In this document: piece after piece, positions 1 through 9,692 of the stretch | Numbering within the stretch: position 1 is the first letter of the stretch | Layout of the letters: the number at the start of each line of letters is the position of its first letter | NCBI RefSeq assembly: GCF_001425745.1 | Contig: NZ_LMDF01000006.1 | Coordinates: 254,404-318,403 of the forward strand | Reading direction: 5' to 3' | Length of the DNA: 64,000 bases | DNA from: Caulobacter sp. Root343 | GTDB taxonomy: Bacteria > Pseudomonadota > Alphaproteobacteria > Caulobacterales > Caulobacteraceae | Notes under the pieces: model-generated | What the model was told of the DNA's origin: nothing | What the model saw: the letters and a program-made list of their open reading frames with translations, nothing else | Database searches by the model: none | Position numbers and translations under genes: made by a program

Positions 1-177
1 GAGCCGATGGCGATCGCCGGTCCCTCGGGGGGCAGCGACATCGACCAGCGCATCGACATCGCCAAGATCGAGGGCCAGGTTAAGGCCTCGTCGATCAAGC
101 GTGTCTCCGAGTTCGTCGAGAAGCATCCCGACGAGTCGGTGGCGATCCTCCGTAACTGGCTGCACGAGTCGACCTGA
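1..177 (+). CDS. fliF: FliF flagellar MS-ring protein, C-terminal end (5' truncated by window)
   Basis: The last 58 codons of a gene that begins outside the window. The end reads ...[19 protein letters not shown], the typical FliF tail that docks into the N-terminal domain of FliG at the base of the MS ring. The stop codon TGA (175-177) shares its last base with the ATG at 177 of fliG, so the two are translationally coupled. Position at the head of fliG-flbE-fliN-flbD matches the Caulobacter fliF operon. The promoter and the membrane and periplasmic parts are not visible. Confidence 0.95.
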   Translation, partial: EPMAIAGPSGGSDIDQRIDIAKIEGQVKASSIKRVSEFVEKHPDESVAILRNWLHEST

Positions 178-1199
178 TGGCCATGAAAGCCGCCATCAAT
201 GACGTGAAGAACCTTTCGGGGCCCGAGAAGGCCGCGATCGTTCTGCTCGCGCTCGGCGAGGATCACACCAAGATCTGGGAAGCCCTGGACGACGAGGAGA
301 TCAAGGAAGTCTCCCAGGCCATGGCCGGCCTTGGCACGGTTTCCGCCTCCGTCGTGGAAGAGCTGCTGGTCGAGTTCGTCTCGGGCATGAGCTCGACGGG
401 CGCGATCATGGGCTCGTACGAACAGACCCAGCGCCTGCTGGCGGCCTTCATGCCGCAGGAGAAGGTCGACGCCCTGATGGAGGAGATCCGCGGTCCGGCG
501 GGTCGAACCATGTGGGACAAGCTCGGCAACGTGAACGAGGCCGTGCTCGCCAACTATCTGAAGAACGAATACCCGCAGACCGTCGCGGTGGTGCTGTCGA
601 AGGTGAAGAGCGACCACGCCGCCCGCGTGCTGGCCTGCCTGCCGGAAGACTTCGCCCTGGAATGCGTCACCCGCATGTTGCGGATGGAGCCGGTGCAGCG
701 CGAGATCCTCGACAAGATCGAGATGACCCTGCGCACCGAATTCATGTCGAACCTGGCGCGCACGTCCAAGCGCGACAGCCACGAGATGATGGCCGAGATC
801 TTCAACAACTTCGACCGCCAGACCGAAGCCCGCTTCATCGCCGCGCTGGAAGAGCGCAACCGCGAGGCGGCCGAGCGCATCCGCGCCCTGATGTTCGTGT
901 TCGAGGATCTGGCCAAGCTGGACCCGGGCGGCATCCAGACGCTGCTGCGCGGCACCAGCAAGGAACAGCTGGCCCTGGCCCTGAAGGGCGCCTCGGACAA
1001 GCTGCGCGACCTGTTCTTCTCGAACATGTCGGAACGCGCCGCCAAGATCATGCGCGAGGACATGGAAAGCATGGGCCCCGTGCGCCTGAAGGACGTCGAC
1101 GCCGCCCAGGTGGGCATGGTGCAGGTCGCCAAGGATCTGGCCGCCAAGGGCGAGATCATGCTGGCCGGCTCGGGCGGCGACGACGAGCTGATCTACTGA
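177..1199 (+). CDS. fliG: FliG flagellar motor switch protein
   Basis: 340 aa, the usual FliG length. The N-terminal part opens with [17 protein letters not shown], the FliF-binding domain. The middle and C-terminal ARM-like parts include [14 protein letters not shown] and [20 protein letters not shown]. FliG couples the MS ring to FliM/FliN and carries the charged C-terminal helix that contacts the stator. A second ATG two codons downstream (183, MKAAINDV) is an equally good start and may be the real one. It overlaps the fliF stop and is followed after 10 bases by flbE, so it lies in the middle of the operon. Confidence 0.97.
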   Translation: MAMKAAINDVKNLSGPEKAAIVLLALGEDHTKIWEALDDEEIKEVSQAMAGLGTVSASVVEELLVEFVSGMSSTGAIMGSYEQTQRLLAAFMPQEKVDALMEEIRGPAGRTMWDKLGNVNEAVLANYLKNEYPQTVAVVLSKVKSDHAARVLACLPEDFALECVTRMLRMEPVQREILDKIEMTLRTEFMSNLARTSKRDSHEMMAEIFNNFDRQTEARFIAALEERNREAAERIRALMFVFEDLAKLDPGGIQTLLRGTSKEQLALALKGASDKLRDLFFSNMSERAAKIMREDMESMGPVRLKDVDAAQVGMVQVAKDLAAKGEIMLAGSGGDDELIY

Positions 1200-1209
1200 G
1201 GCGGATGGC

Positions 1210-1845
1210 ATGAACGACACCCCTCACCGCAGATTTGGCTTCGACACGGTCTTCGACGACCGCGGCGGCTCCTACACGCCGCCGAAGGTGAAGAAGAACT
1301 TCACCCTCGAGGAGGTCGAGGCCGCCAAGGCTCAGGCCTACCAGGACGGCGAGCGTTCGGCCGTGGCCCGCGCCGAGCAGGAGGCCGCCCAGGCTCTGGG
1401 CGAGGTCGCCCACGCCGTGCAGCAGGCCTTCGAGACCCTGACCCACGTGGCGCACGAGCACCGCGAAGGCTCGGCCATGCTGGCCCTGGCCTGCGGCCGC
1501 AAGATCGCCGACGCGGCCCTGATCCACTTCCCCGAGGCCCCGGTCACGGCGGCCCTCGAGGCCCTGGCCCGCGAGGTCGAGGCCCAACCGCGCATCTTCG
1601 TCCGGGTCTCGCCCGAGCTGGAGGAGCGCACCCAGCAGGCGCTGGAGCACGTGGCGGTTCAGATCGGCTTCCAGGGCCAGATCGTCGCCCGCGCCGACGG
1701 CGCCATGGCCCCCGCGGCCTTCACTTTCGACTGGGGCGAGGGCCGCGCGGCCTTCGACCCGGAAGGCGCCGCCCAGCGCGTCGCCGAAGCGCTGGAAGCG
1801 GCCATCGCCGCCGAAGGCCTCCACGCCGAACCCCTGTTCACTTAG
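1210..1845 (+). CDS. flbE: FliH-type flagellar assembly protein (FlbE)
   Basis: 211 aa, starting [16 protein letters not shown]. It has an Ala/Glu/Gln-rich helical central part (about residues 35-85) and a C-terminal half resembling FliH. FliH-type proteins bind and restrain the FliI ATPase and deliver it to the export gate. In Caulobacter the gene at this operon position is flbE. Identification rests on the operon position and the weak FliH-like pattern, since FliH proteins are poorly conserved. The gene is 10 bases after fliG and 28 bases before fliN. Confidence 0.8.
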   Translation: MNDTPHRRFGFDTVFDDRGGSYTPPKVKKNFTLEEVEAAKAQAYQDGERSAVARAEQEAAQALGEVAHAVQQAFETLTHVAHEHREGSAMLALACGRKIADAALIHFPEAPVTAALEALAREVEAQPRIFVRVSPELEERTQQALEHVAVQIGFQGQIVARADGAMAPAAFTFDWGEGRAAFDPEGAAQRVAEALEAAIAAEGLHAEPLFT

Positions 1846-1873
1846 CAAGATTACCCAGCGAAGGCTGACTGTG

Positions 1874-2206
1874 ATGGCCGAAGACAATCTCCCGCTCGAC
1901 GAATTCGGAAGCGCCATGCTGGCGTCCGAAGCGCCGGTCGAGCTCAGCGACAAGACCGCCTCGGACCTGGCCCCCGTCTTCGACGTGCCGGTCAACATCT
2001 CGGCGGTGCTGGGGCGCGCCCACATGTCGGTGGCGCAGCTGCTGCAGCTTTCGCAGGGGTCGATCCTGGAACTGGACCGCAAGGTCGGCGAGGCCATCGA
2101 CATCTACGTCAACAACCGCCTGGTCGCCCGGGGCGAGGTCGTCGTCGTCGACGAGCGCCTGGGCGTGACCATGACGGAAATCATCAAGGACGGCGACCAG
2201 GGCTAA
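1874..2206 (+). CDS. fliN: FliN flagellar motor switch protein
   Basis: 110 aa from ATG 1874; a GTG lies directly before it at 1871. The C-terminal SpoA/FliN domain is clear: VPVNISAVLGRAHMSVAQLLQL, then GSILELDRK, NNRLVARGEVVVVDERLGV and TEI near the end. FliN forms the lower C ring and binds FliH during export and CheY-P during switching. It sits between flbE and flbD in the operon. The short N-terminal extension (about 35 residues) is acidic and not conserved. Confidence 0.95.
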   Translation: MAEDNLPLDEFGSAMLASEAPVELSDKTASDLAPVFDVPVNISAVLGRAHMSVAQLLQLSQGSILELDRKVGEAIDIYVNNRLVARGEVVVVDERLGVTMTEIIKDGDQG

Positions 2207-2235
2207 GCCCTGCTGTCCGTGAGGGAGAGTAGAAC

Positions 2236-3609
<1,374 letters not shown>

Positions 3610-3662
3610 GGGCGGTCAACATGTCGCGGCGCCGCGACCATCCGTCCGGCGCCGAACATGGC

Positions 3663-3676
3663 TAATTTTGGTTAAG
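3663..3676. promoter_or_regulatory. Possible degenerate CtrA-type site upstream of flhA
   Basis: The sequence CTAATTTTGGTTAAG, read on the minus strand, contains the half-site TTAACC followed by an imperfect TTAG. The spacing is one base off the TTAA-N7-TTAA consensus. CtrA control of flhA is known in Caulobacter, which is the only reason to list it. The match is weak and the site lies about 70 bp before the flhA start. Confidence 0.25.
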
Positions 3677-3743
3677 GAGATGGCGGCGGGCCGCAAATCG
3701 CTTCAAGCGCTGGTCTAGCTCCATCCACGGTTCAAGGTTCCGA

Positions 3744-5846
3744 ATGGCCGACGCCGCCGCCCCGACCGCCAGATCCATGCCCAGCGCCAGGTCGCTGCTG
3801 GACGGGTTCCTGCGCGGCGAAATGGGCCTGGCTCTGGGCGTCGTCGGCATCATCGTCCTGTTGATCCTGCCCGTCCCGCCGGTCCTGCTGGACCTGCTGC
3901 TGGCGGTCTCGCTGACGGGGTCGGTGCTGATCCTGATGACGGCGGTGCTGATCAAGAAGCCGCTGGAATTCACCTCGTTCCCGACCGTCCTGCTGGTCGC
4001 GACCCTGTATCGCCTGGGCCTGAACGTCGCCTCGACCCGCCTGATCCTCGGCCACGGCCAGGAAGGCACCGGCGGGGCCGGCGCGGTCATCGAGGCCTTC
4101 GGTCACCTGATGATGCAGGGCAACTTCGTCATCGGGGTGATCATCTTCATCATCCTGGTGGTGGTGAACTTCATGGTCGTCACCAAGGGTTCGGGCCGGA
4201 TCGCCGAAGTGGCGGCCCGCTTCACCCTGGACTCCATGCCCGGCAAGCAGATGGCGATCGACGCCGATCTGTCGACGGGCCTGATCGACCAGGAACACGC
4301 CAAGATCCGCCGCAAGGAACTGGAGCAGGAAAGCACGTTCTTCGGGGCCATGGACGGCGCCAGCAAGTTCGTGAAGGGCGACGCGATCGCCGGCCTGATC
4401 ATCACCGGCATCAACATCATCGGCGGCATCATCATCGGTGTCGTCCAGCACAAGATCCCGATCGGCGAGGCCGCGTCCTCGTACACGATCATGACCATCG
4501 GCGACGGCCTGGTCAGCCAGATCCCGGCCCTGGTCATCTCGATCGCCGCCGGCATGGTCGTCTCCAAGGCCGGCGTCGAAGGCTCGGCGGACAAGGCCCT
4601 GGTCACCCAGCTGGCCATGAACCCGGCCGCACTGGGCATGGTCTCGGCCTCGGCCGGCATCATCGCCCTGATCCCGGGCATGCCGATCATCCCGTTCGCG
4701 GCGGTGTCCCTGGGCGCGGGGGCCCTGGCCTACAAGCGCATCCAGGACGCCAAGAAACCAAAGCCCATCGATCCGTCCCTGCTGGAAGCGGCCACGCCGG
4801 CGGAGGCCGAGGAAGAGCCGATCAGCGCCTCGCTAGCCATCGACGACGTCAAGATCGAGCTGGGCTACGGCCTGCTGACCCTGATCAACGACCTGGACGG
4901 CCGCAAGCTGACCGACCAGATCCGCGCCCTGCGCAAGACCCTGGCCGGCGAGTTCGGCTTCGTCATGCCGCCGGTGCGGATCCTCGACAACATGCGCCTG
5001 GCCAACCAGGGCTACGCGATCCGCATCAAGGAGATGGAGGCCGGGGCCGGCGAGGTGCGCCTGGGCTGCCTGATGGCCATGGACCCGCGTGGCGGCCAGG
5101 TCGAGCTGCCCGGCGAGCACGTGCGCGAGCCCGCCTTCGGCCTGCCGGCCACCTGGATCGCCGACGACCTGCGCGAGGAAGCCACCTTCCGCGGCTACAC
5201 GGTCGTCGATCCGGCCACGGTGCTGACCACGCACCTGACCGAGATCCTCAAGGAGAACATGGCCGACCTGCTGTCCTACGCCGAGGTCCAGAAGCTCCTG
5301 AAGGAGCTGCCCGAGGCGCAGCGCAAGCTGGTCGACGACCTGATCCCCGGCACCGCCACGGCCACCACGGTCCAGCGCGTGCTGCAGTCGCTGTTGCGCG
5401 AGCGGGTCTCGATCCGCGACCTGCCGCAGATCCTGGAAGGCATCGGCGAGGCCGCGCCGCACACCGCCTCGGTTACCCAGCTCGTCGAGCAGGTCCGCGC
5501 CCGTCTGGCCCGCCAGCTGTGCTGGGCCAACCGCGGCGACGACGGCGCGCTGCCGATCATCACCCTGTCGGCCGAATGGGAGCAGGCGTTCGCCGAAGCC
5601 CTGATCGGGCCCGGCGACGACAAGCAGCTGGCCCTGCCGCCCTCGCGCCTGCAGGACTTCATCCGCGGCGTCCGCGACGCCTTCGAGCGCGCCGCCCTGG
5701 CCGGCGAGGCCGCCGTGCTGCTGACCAGCCCCGGCGTGCGTCCCTACGTCCGCTCGATCATCGAGCGCTTCCGCGGCCAGACCGTGGTGATGAGCCAGAA
5801 CGAGATCCACCCCCGCGCCCGCCTGAAGACGGTGGGAATGGTCTAA
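3744..5846 (+). CDS. flhA: FlhA flagellar export-gate protein
   Basis: 700 aa, the family's usual length. The first ~330 residues carry about eight membrane helices with the strongly conserved FHIPEP-type stretches (for example LPVPPVLLDLLLAVSL, FPTVLLVATLYRLGLNVAST, GDGLVSQIPALVISIAAG). The remainder is the cytoplasmic domain that forms the nonameric ring receiving substrate-chaperone complexes. FlhA converts proton motive force to export in the type III apparatus with FlhB, FliP, FliQ and FliR. It follows flbD after 134 bases and probably has its own promoter. The start ATG at 3744 (MADAAAPTARSM) has no strong ribosome-binding site. Confidence 0.97.
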   Translation: MADAAAPTARSMPSARSLLDGFLRGEMGLALGVVGIIVLLILPVPPVLLDLLLAVSLTGSVLILMTAVLIKKPLEFTSFPTVLLVATLYRLGLNVASTRLILGHGQEGTGGAGAVIEAFGHLMMQGNFVIGVIIFIILVVVNFMVVTKGSGRIAEVAARFTLDSMPGKQMAIDADLSTGLIDQEHAKIRRKELEQESTFFGAMDGASKFVKGDAIAGLIITGINIIGGIIIGVVQHKIPIGEAASSYTIMTIGDGLVSQIPALVISIAAGMVVSKAGVEGSADKALVTQLAMNPAALGMVSASAGIIALIPGMPIIPFAAVSLGAGALAYKRIQDAKKPKPIDPSLLEAATPAEAEEEPISASLAIDDVKIELGYGLLTLINDLDGRKLTDQIRALRKTLAGEFGFVMPPVRILDNMRLANQGYAIRIKEMEAGAGEVRLGCLMAMDPRGGQVELPGEHVREPAFGLPATWIADDLREEATFRGYTVVDPATVLTTHLTEILKENMADLLSYAEVQKLLKELPEAQRKLVDDLIPGTATATTVQRVLQSLLRERVSIRDLPQILEGIGEAAPHTASVTQLVEQVRARLARQLCWANRGDDGALPIITLSAEWEQAFAEALIGPGDDKQLALPPSRLQDFIRGVRDAFERAALAGEAAVLLTSPGVRPYVRSIIERFRGQTVVMSQNEIHPRARLKTVGMV

Positions 5847-5952
5847 AGACCGCGTCTCTAAAAAGGAGCGGCCGCGCCAGGGCCGACCGCCCATTTTGTC
5901 GCGGGCGTCACATAAAACACGCGCCGATCGCGACATGCGTCGACTCTCCGAC

Positions 5953-5977
5953 GGAACCGTCACGGCAAGGTCACGTT
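5953..5977 (+). promoter_or_regulatory. EcfG/sigmaT-type general stress promoter
   Basis: GGAAC at 5953-5957, then a 16-base spacer, then CGTT at 5974-5977. This is the alphaproteobacterial EcfG consensus (GGAAC-N16/17-CGTT), read by SigT in Caulobacter. The predicted transcript starts near 5985, about 30 bases before the ATG at 6016. No experimental data are available from the sequence itself. Confidence 0.7.
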
Positions 5978-6015
5978 GTTTCCGCCGGGAGGGGCCCCCG
6001 ACGGAGAGTAATGAG

Positions 6016-6561
6016 ATGACCCATAAGCTTGCCCTGCTCGCCGCCGCTGCGTCCCTGACGTTCGCCGGCGCCGCTTACGCACAGAGCACCTCGACCACCA
6101 GCCCGGGTGCGACCAGCTCGACCCAGAGCACGACGCCTGGCGCCTCGGCCACCGCGCCGGGCCAGTCCACCGCTCCGGGTCAATCGATGACCAAGCCGGG
6201 CGCCACGCCCGCCAGCCCAGCCACCCCGGCGAATCCGGGTGTCAGCTCCGCCAACCCGGCCACGCCGGCCACGCCGCCTTCGGCCAGCACGGCCGACAGC
6301 GCCGCCACCCCCAGCTCGGCCAATGTCGCCAGCTTCAAGACCGGTTCGTCGGTGAAGGACGCCCAAGGCGTCGCCGTGGGCCAGATCACCGGCACCAGCA
6401 CGGGCGCCGACGGCTCGACCAACGTCATCGTCACCAACGGCGGCGTGAAGTTCGCCCTGCCGGCCAACAGCCTCAGCGCCGGGGCGGACGGCAGCGTCTC
6501 GACCACGGCCACCAAGGCCCAGATCGACGCGACGGTCGCGGGCGCCAAGCCGCAACAATAA
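6016..6561 (+). CDS. Secreted Ser/Thr/Pro-rich protein with C-terminal PRC-barrel-like domain
   Basis: 181 aa from ATG 6016. The upstream in-frame extension to 5896 lies across the promoter and is not coding. The N-terminus is a clear Sec signal peptide ending ...AGAAYAQS. Residues about 22-105 are a low-complexity Ser/Thr/Pro/Ala tract with repeated TPG, APG and PAT units. Residues about 108-180 resemble a PRC-barrel fold (SSVKDAQGVAVGQITG, then FALPANSL). Proteins of this kind are common and uncharacterised in Caulobacterales. The sigmaT-type promoter just upstream suggests expression in general stress. Periplasmic location is inferred. Confidence 0.75.
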   Translation: MTHKLALLAAAASLTFAGAAYAQSTSTTSPGATSSTQSTTPGASATAPGQSTAPGQSMTKPGATPASPATPANPGVSSANPATPATPPSASTADSAATPSSANVASFKTGSSVKDAQGVAVGQITGTSTGADGSTNVIVTNGGVKFALPANSLSAGADGSVSTTATKAQIDATVAGAKPQQ

Positions 6562-6588
6562 GGTCCGCGCACAAGACGTTGCGACCGC

Positions 6589-6617
6589 GAGCCCGCTCGG
6601 CATTGCCGAGCGGGCTC
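6589..6617 (+). terminator. Strong GC hairpin after the secreted-protein gene
   Basis: GAGCCCGCTCGGC (6589-6601) pairs perfectly with GCCGAGCGGGCTC (6605-6617) across a three-base loop. It lies 28 bases after the stop at 6561. There is no T-run behind it, so intrinsic termination is uncertain; it may protect the 3' end of the transcript. Confidence 0.55.
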
Positions 6618-6673
6618 GTCACTGATAGCGATGGCCCCATAAGCGGGCGTTTTTCGCCGACTTGGGGTTCCGT

Positions 6674-7078
6674 ATGCCTCCGGCCAATAAGACCAAGCGT
6701 GGGTCCAACTCACTGCTGTGGGATTTGCTGACGTTCGATCGCCTGGTCACCGGGCCAGTGATTCACTTCATCTATTGGGCTGGCCTCGGGGTCGTGGCCC
6801 TGTTCGGCTTCTCGGTCGTCGGCGCCGCCGTCGGCCTGGCCCTGAAGGAGCCGGGCGTCGGCTCGCTGCTGCTGGCCTTCCCGGTGCTGATCGCCGGCCT
6901 GCTGGTCGCCGGGGCGCTGGTGCTGCTGTGGCGCGCCTTCTGCGAGTTCTACGTCGCCATCTTCCGGATCAGCGAGGACCTGCGGGCCCTGCGCCAGACC
7001 AGCGACGCCGACCATGCCGTCTTCCGCGCTCGCCAGACGCCGCCGCCGCAAGGCCAACCGCCCCGGCAGCAGGTCTAG
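6674..7078 (+). CDS. DUF4282 family membrane protein
   Basis: 134 aa from ATG 6674 (MPPANKTKRGSN); a TTG four codons upstream is less likely. Two membrane helices occupy about residues 28-55 and 68-98. The family pattern is visible: LLTFDRLVTGPVIHFIYW near the front, then LLWRAFCEFYVAIFRISEDL and a short basic, Gln/Pro-rich tail. DUF4282 proteins are small inner-membrane proteins of unknown function. It converges on ohrR, with stop codons three bases apart. Confidence 0.8.
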   Translation: MPPANKTKRGSNSLLWDLLTFDRLVTGPVIHFIYWAGLGVVALFGFSVVGAAVGLALKEPGVGSLLLAFPVLIAGLLVAGALVLLWRAFCEFYVAIFRISEDLRALRQTSDADHAVFRARQTPPPQGQPPRQQV

Positions 7079-7080
7079 CC

Positions 7081-7527
7081 CTATTTCGCGAGCGTCTTGA
7101 GGCGCTCGCGCAGCGTCCCCACCGCCTCCAGCGGCATGTCCAGAGCGCAGAACAGCTTTTCGGGAATCGTCTCGGCCTGGTCGCGCAGGGCGCGGCCCTT
7201 GTCGGTCAGGGCCACGATGACCCGTCGCTCGTCGTCGGGATCGCGGTGGCGCTCGACCAGGCCGCCGGCTTCCAGGCGCTTGAGCAGCGGGGTCAGGGTG
7301 CTGGAGTCGAGGTCCAGGGCGTCGCCCAGGGCGCCGACCGTCCGGGGACTGGCCTCCCACAGCACCAGCATGGCCAGGTACTGCGGATAGGTCAGGCCCA
7401 GGGCGTCCAGCATCGGCCGATAAAGCCGCGTCATCCGATTGGCCGCGCCGTAGAGGGCGAAGCACAGCTGGTTGTCCAGGCGCAGGGCCTCGGGCGGACG
7501 ATCGGACGACGCGGGTTTCTGGCTCAT
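7081..7527 (-). CDS. ohrR: OhrR, MarR-family organic-peroxide sensor repressor
   Basis: 148 aa with a central winged helix (about residues 45-110: LTYPQYLAMLVLW, LDLDSSTLTPLLKRLEAGGLV, RRVIVALTDKG). The near-N-terminal NQLCFALY carries the single reactive cysteine typical of OhrR, which is oxidised by organic hydroperoxides and releases DNA. It lies 11 bases downstream of ohr on the same strand and probably shares its promoter, so it would autoregulate. It is the classic partner of Ohr, which supports the specific assignment over a generic MarR. Confidence 0.92.
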   Translation of the reverse strand: MSQKPASSDRPPEALRLDNQLCFALYGAANRMTRLYRPMLDALGLTYPQYLAMLVLWEASPRTVGALGDALDLDSSTLTPLLKRLEAGGLVERHRDPDDERRVIVALTDKGRALRDQAETIPEKLFCALDMPLEAVGTLRERLKTLAK

Positions 7528-7538
7528 CGGACTATCGA

Positions 7539-7955
7539 TTACGCCGCCTTGACGGTGATGGCCACGTCGAGATTGCCGCGCGTGGCGTTGGAATAGGGGC
7601 AGACCTGGTGGGCGGTGGCGACCAGCGCCTCGGCGTCGGCCTGCGACAGGCCCTGGGTCTCGACCTCCAGCGCGACTTCCAGCTTGAAGCCGACCTCCTG
7701 GGTGGCGAGGCCGACCTGGCCGGTCACGGTCGAGCCGGTCAGGGCGATCTTCTGGGTGCGGGCGACGTGGGCCATGGCGCTTTGGAAGCAGGCGGCGTAG
7801 CCGGCGGCGAACAGCTGCTCGGGATTGGTCCCGGTTTCCTTGCCGCCCAGCGCCTTGGGCATCGACAGCTGCACGTCCAGCAGGCCGTCCTCGCTGCGGG
7901 CGTGGCCGTCACGGCCGCCGACGACGGTGGCGCGGGTGGTGTAGAGGGTGGTCAT
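7539..7955 (-). CDS. ohr: Ohr organic hydroperoxide resistance protein
   Basis: 138 aa, the standard Ohr length. Both redox cysteines are present in their family contexts, AACFQSAM and VCPYSNATRGN. Ohr is a thiol peroxidase, related to OsmC, that reduces organic and fatty-acid hydroperoxides to alcohols using lipoylated partners. The gene is first in the ohr-ohrR unit, preceded by an AT-rich promoter region with palindromic operators. Alignment to Ohr is nearly unambiguous because GKETGTNPEQLFAAGYAACF is the family signature. Confidence 0.96.
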   Translation of the reverse strand: MTTLYTTRATVVGGRDGHARSEDGLLDVQLSMPKALGGKETGTNPEQLFAAGYAACFQSAMAHVARTQKIALTGSTVTGQVGLATQEVGFKLEVALEVETQGLSQADAEALVATAHQVCPYSNATRGNLDVAITVKAA

Positions 7956-7987
7956 CGGAGAGGTCCTTGGCTTGATTGATGTGAACG

Positions 7988-8045
7988 ATTTAATCGTGCG
8001 CGATATAAATGCAAGGGCGCGACCGTGAAAAAGATCGCGCGCGAT
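7988..8045 (-). promoter_or_regulatory. Candidate OhrR operators upstream of ohr
   Basis: Two inverted repeats lie in the AT-rich spacer before ohr. The first (7988-8010) has arms ATTTAATCG and CGATATAAAT around TGCG. The second (8034-8045) is the palindrome ATCGCGCGCGAT followed by TGAATT. OhrR-type repressors bind AT-rich inverted repeats overlapping the ohr promoter. The first is the better candidate. Assignment is by position and symmetry only. Confidence 0.55.
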
Positions 8046-8083
8046 TGAATTTTGTTTGATGGGCGCCGTTTAGCGTCGACTTT

Positions 8084-8222
8084 CCTCCCCCTCTGGGGGA
8101 GGGGGACCGCCGAACGGCGGTGGAGGGGCCCTGCGCATCGGCGGACGCCCCGCCGCTTCGCGGACCCCCTCCGTCTCGATGCGTATTCGCAGCGAGCCAC
8201 CTCCCCCTAATGGGGAGGAGAG
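8084..8222. repeat. Interspersed palindromic repeat, family A, copy 1
   Basis: About 139 bp, bounded by CCTCCCCCTCTGGGGGAGG at one end and CCTCCCCCTAATGGGGAGG at the other, with an inner hairpin ACCGCCGAACGGCGGT. A second copy at 45231-45372 shares the ends, the hairpin position and the internal CGCGGACCCCCTCCGTCTCG segment, while the middle diverges. It contains no gene. It fills the gap between the J-domain gene's 3' end and the ohr promoter. Confidence 0.85.
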
Positions 8223-8229
8223 TTCGCTT

Positions 8230-8931
8230 TCAAGCCGCCCAGGCCGCGGCGAAGCGCTTCAGCAGGGACCGGGCCGGGCTTTCGGCGCCGGCTTCGGCGG
8301 CTTCCAGGCGCAGGAAGAGGTCGCCGGCCTTGTGAGCGGCGCGGGCGGGCAGGCCCTGGCCGGGCAGGCGGACCAGGCCGCGGGCGGCGGCCTTGGTCGA
8401 GATCCAGGCCGGGCGCGGGCCCAGCGGGGTGTCGGCGTCGACCCGGCCGCCCTCGGCCAGGACGCGCGGATCGACCTTGCCGGTCAGCCAGATGTCGTCG
8501 CCGCGCACCAGGGCGCCGTCCTGGGCCCGCAGGCGGACCTCGAACGTCACGCCCTCGACACGGACCTTGTCGCCTTCGCGCAGGCCGGCCGGCAGCTTCA
8601 GGCGCAGATGGCGGCCATCGATGGCCAGGTCCTCGGCGCCGCCGGCCACGGCCGTGGCGATGTCGATCTCCAGGAAGACGCGGTCGACGACCGGGACGGC
8701 GTTGGTCACGGCCGGCGGGAAGGTCGTCGGCTGGAACGGGTGGTCCTGCAGCAGGCGGTAGGCGGCCAGCACGTCGCGGAACAGGGCCGCGTCGCCGGTC
8801 GGACGGTCGGGGTGGGCCCGCTTGGCGGCCTCACGATAGGCGGTGCGCAGCTCGCGCTCGTCCGCGTCCGGCGCCACGCCCAGCAGGGCGCGGGCGGCCG
8901 AAAGGGTCAGGGCGGAGGCGCGGGCAGTCAT
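8230..8931 (-). CDS. J-domain (DnaJ-like) protein
   Basis: 233 aa from ATG 8931; an in-frame TTG at 8958 is unlikely. Residues about 10-65 are a J domain with the essential HPD motif in KRAHPDRP, so it should stimulate an Hsp70 ATPase. The rest resembles the C-terminal client-binding beta domain of DnaJ/CbpA (FLEIDIATAVAGG, LRLKLPAGLREGDKVRV). No zinc-finger CxxCxGxG repeats and no G/F linker are present, so it is a type C-like or CbpA-like co-chaperone rather than DnaJ. It is divergent from pdxH, with 92 bases between the starts. Confidence 0.85.
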   Translation of the reverse strand: MTARASALTLSAARALLGVAPDADERELRTAYREAAKRAHPDRPTGDAALFRDVLAAYRLLQDHPFQPTTFPPAVTNAVPVVDRVFLEIDIATAVAGGAEDLAIDGRHLRLKLPAGLREGDKVRVEGVTFEVRLRAQDGALVRGDDIWLTGKVDPRVLAEGGRVDADTPLGPRPAWISTKAAARGLVRLPGQGLPARAAHKAGDLFLRLEAAEAGAESPARSLLKRFAAAWAA

Positions 8932-9023
8932 GCGGCGACCCTGACGCCGGATGGTCAACGGCGGGTTAAGTTAAGACTTTCAGGGCTGTGGCCCCTCGCG
9001 CGCCGGCGGCCTATATCAGTCCC

Positions 9024-9692
9024 ATGAGCGCCGACCCGACCCTGATCCCCGCCTCGCCCAGCGAGGACGACTATGTCCGCCAGGTGACCGAGGCGACGCC
9101 GCCGGCCCTGCTGTCGGAGGAGGATCCGTTCGCCCTGTTCGCCGAATGGCTGGAGGAAGCGGGCAAGAAGGAGCCCAGCGATCCCAACGCCATGGCCGTC
9201 TCGACCGTCGACGCCGACGGCATGCCGGACTCGCGCATGGTGCTGCTGAAGGACTTCGATCCGCGTGGCTTCGTCTTCTACACCAACACCCACAGCGCCA
9301 AGGGCCGCGAGCTGGAAGGCCAGCCCAAGGCGGCGCTGCTGTTCCACTGGAAGTCGCTGCGCCGCCAGGTGCGGATCCGGGGCGTGGTCGAGCCGGTCAG
9401 CGAGGCCGAGGCCGACGCCTATTTCGCCAGCCGCGCGCGCCACAGCCAGCTGGGCGCCTGGGCCAGCGACCAGTCGCGGCCGCTGCCCGACCGCTTGGCC
9501 CTGGAGAAGCGGGTCGCCGAGATGGGCCTGAAGTTCGGCCTTTCCAAGGTGCCCCGACCGCCGCACTGGTCGGGCTATCGCGTCGTCCCGGTCAGCATCG
9601 AGTTCTGGCGCGACCGTCCGTTCCGCCTTCACGAGCGGCTGGTGTTCGATCGCGCCGAGGGCGGCTGGACGACCAAGCGGCTATTTCCCTGA
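9024..9692 (+). CDS. pdxH: Pyridoxamine 5'-phosphate oxidase
   Basis: 222 aa from ATG 9024 ([13 protein letters not shown]); the frame is open to 8988 without support. It oxidises pyridoxine or pyridoxamine 5'-phosphate to pyridoxal phosphate with FMN and oxygen. Family blocks seen are [37 protein letters not shown] (FMN binding), [13 protein letters not shown] and the C-terminal RPFRLHERL. The 3' end overlaps the convergent VOC gene by 12 bases. Cytoplasmic, salvage arm of vitamin B6 metabolism. Confidence 0.96.
   Translation: MSADPTLIPASPSEDDYVRQVTEATPPALLSEEDPFALFAEWLEEAGKKEPSDPNAMAVSTVDADGMPDSRMVLLKDFDPRGFVFYTNTHSAKGRELEGQPKAALLFHWKSLRRQVRIRGVVEPVSEAEADAYFASRARHSQLGAWASDQSRPLPDRLALEKRVAEMGLKFGLSKVPRPPHWSGYRVVPVSIEFWRDRPFRLHERLVFDRAEGGWTTKRLFP

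Noticed and set aside
5869..5896. A terminator after flhA
   Set aside because: GCGGCCGCGCCAGGGCCGACCGC pairs poorly and the T-run is short; support is too weak to list as a feature.
8961..8978. GGTTAAGTTAAG between the J-domain gene and pdxH as a CtrA box
   Set aside because: The two TTAA elements are one base apart rather than seven.
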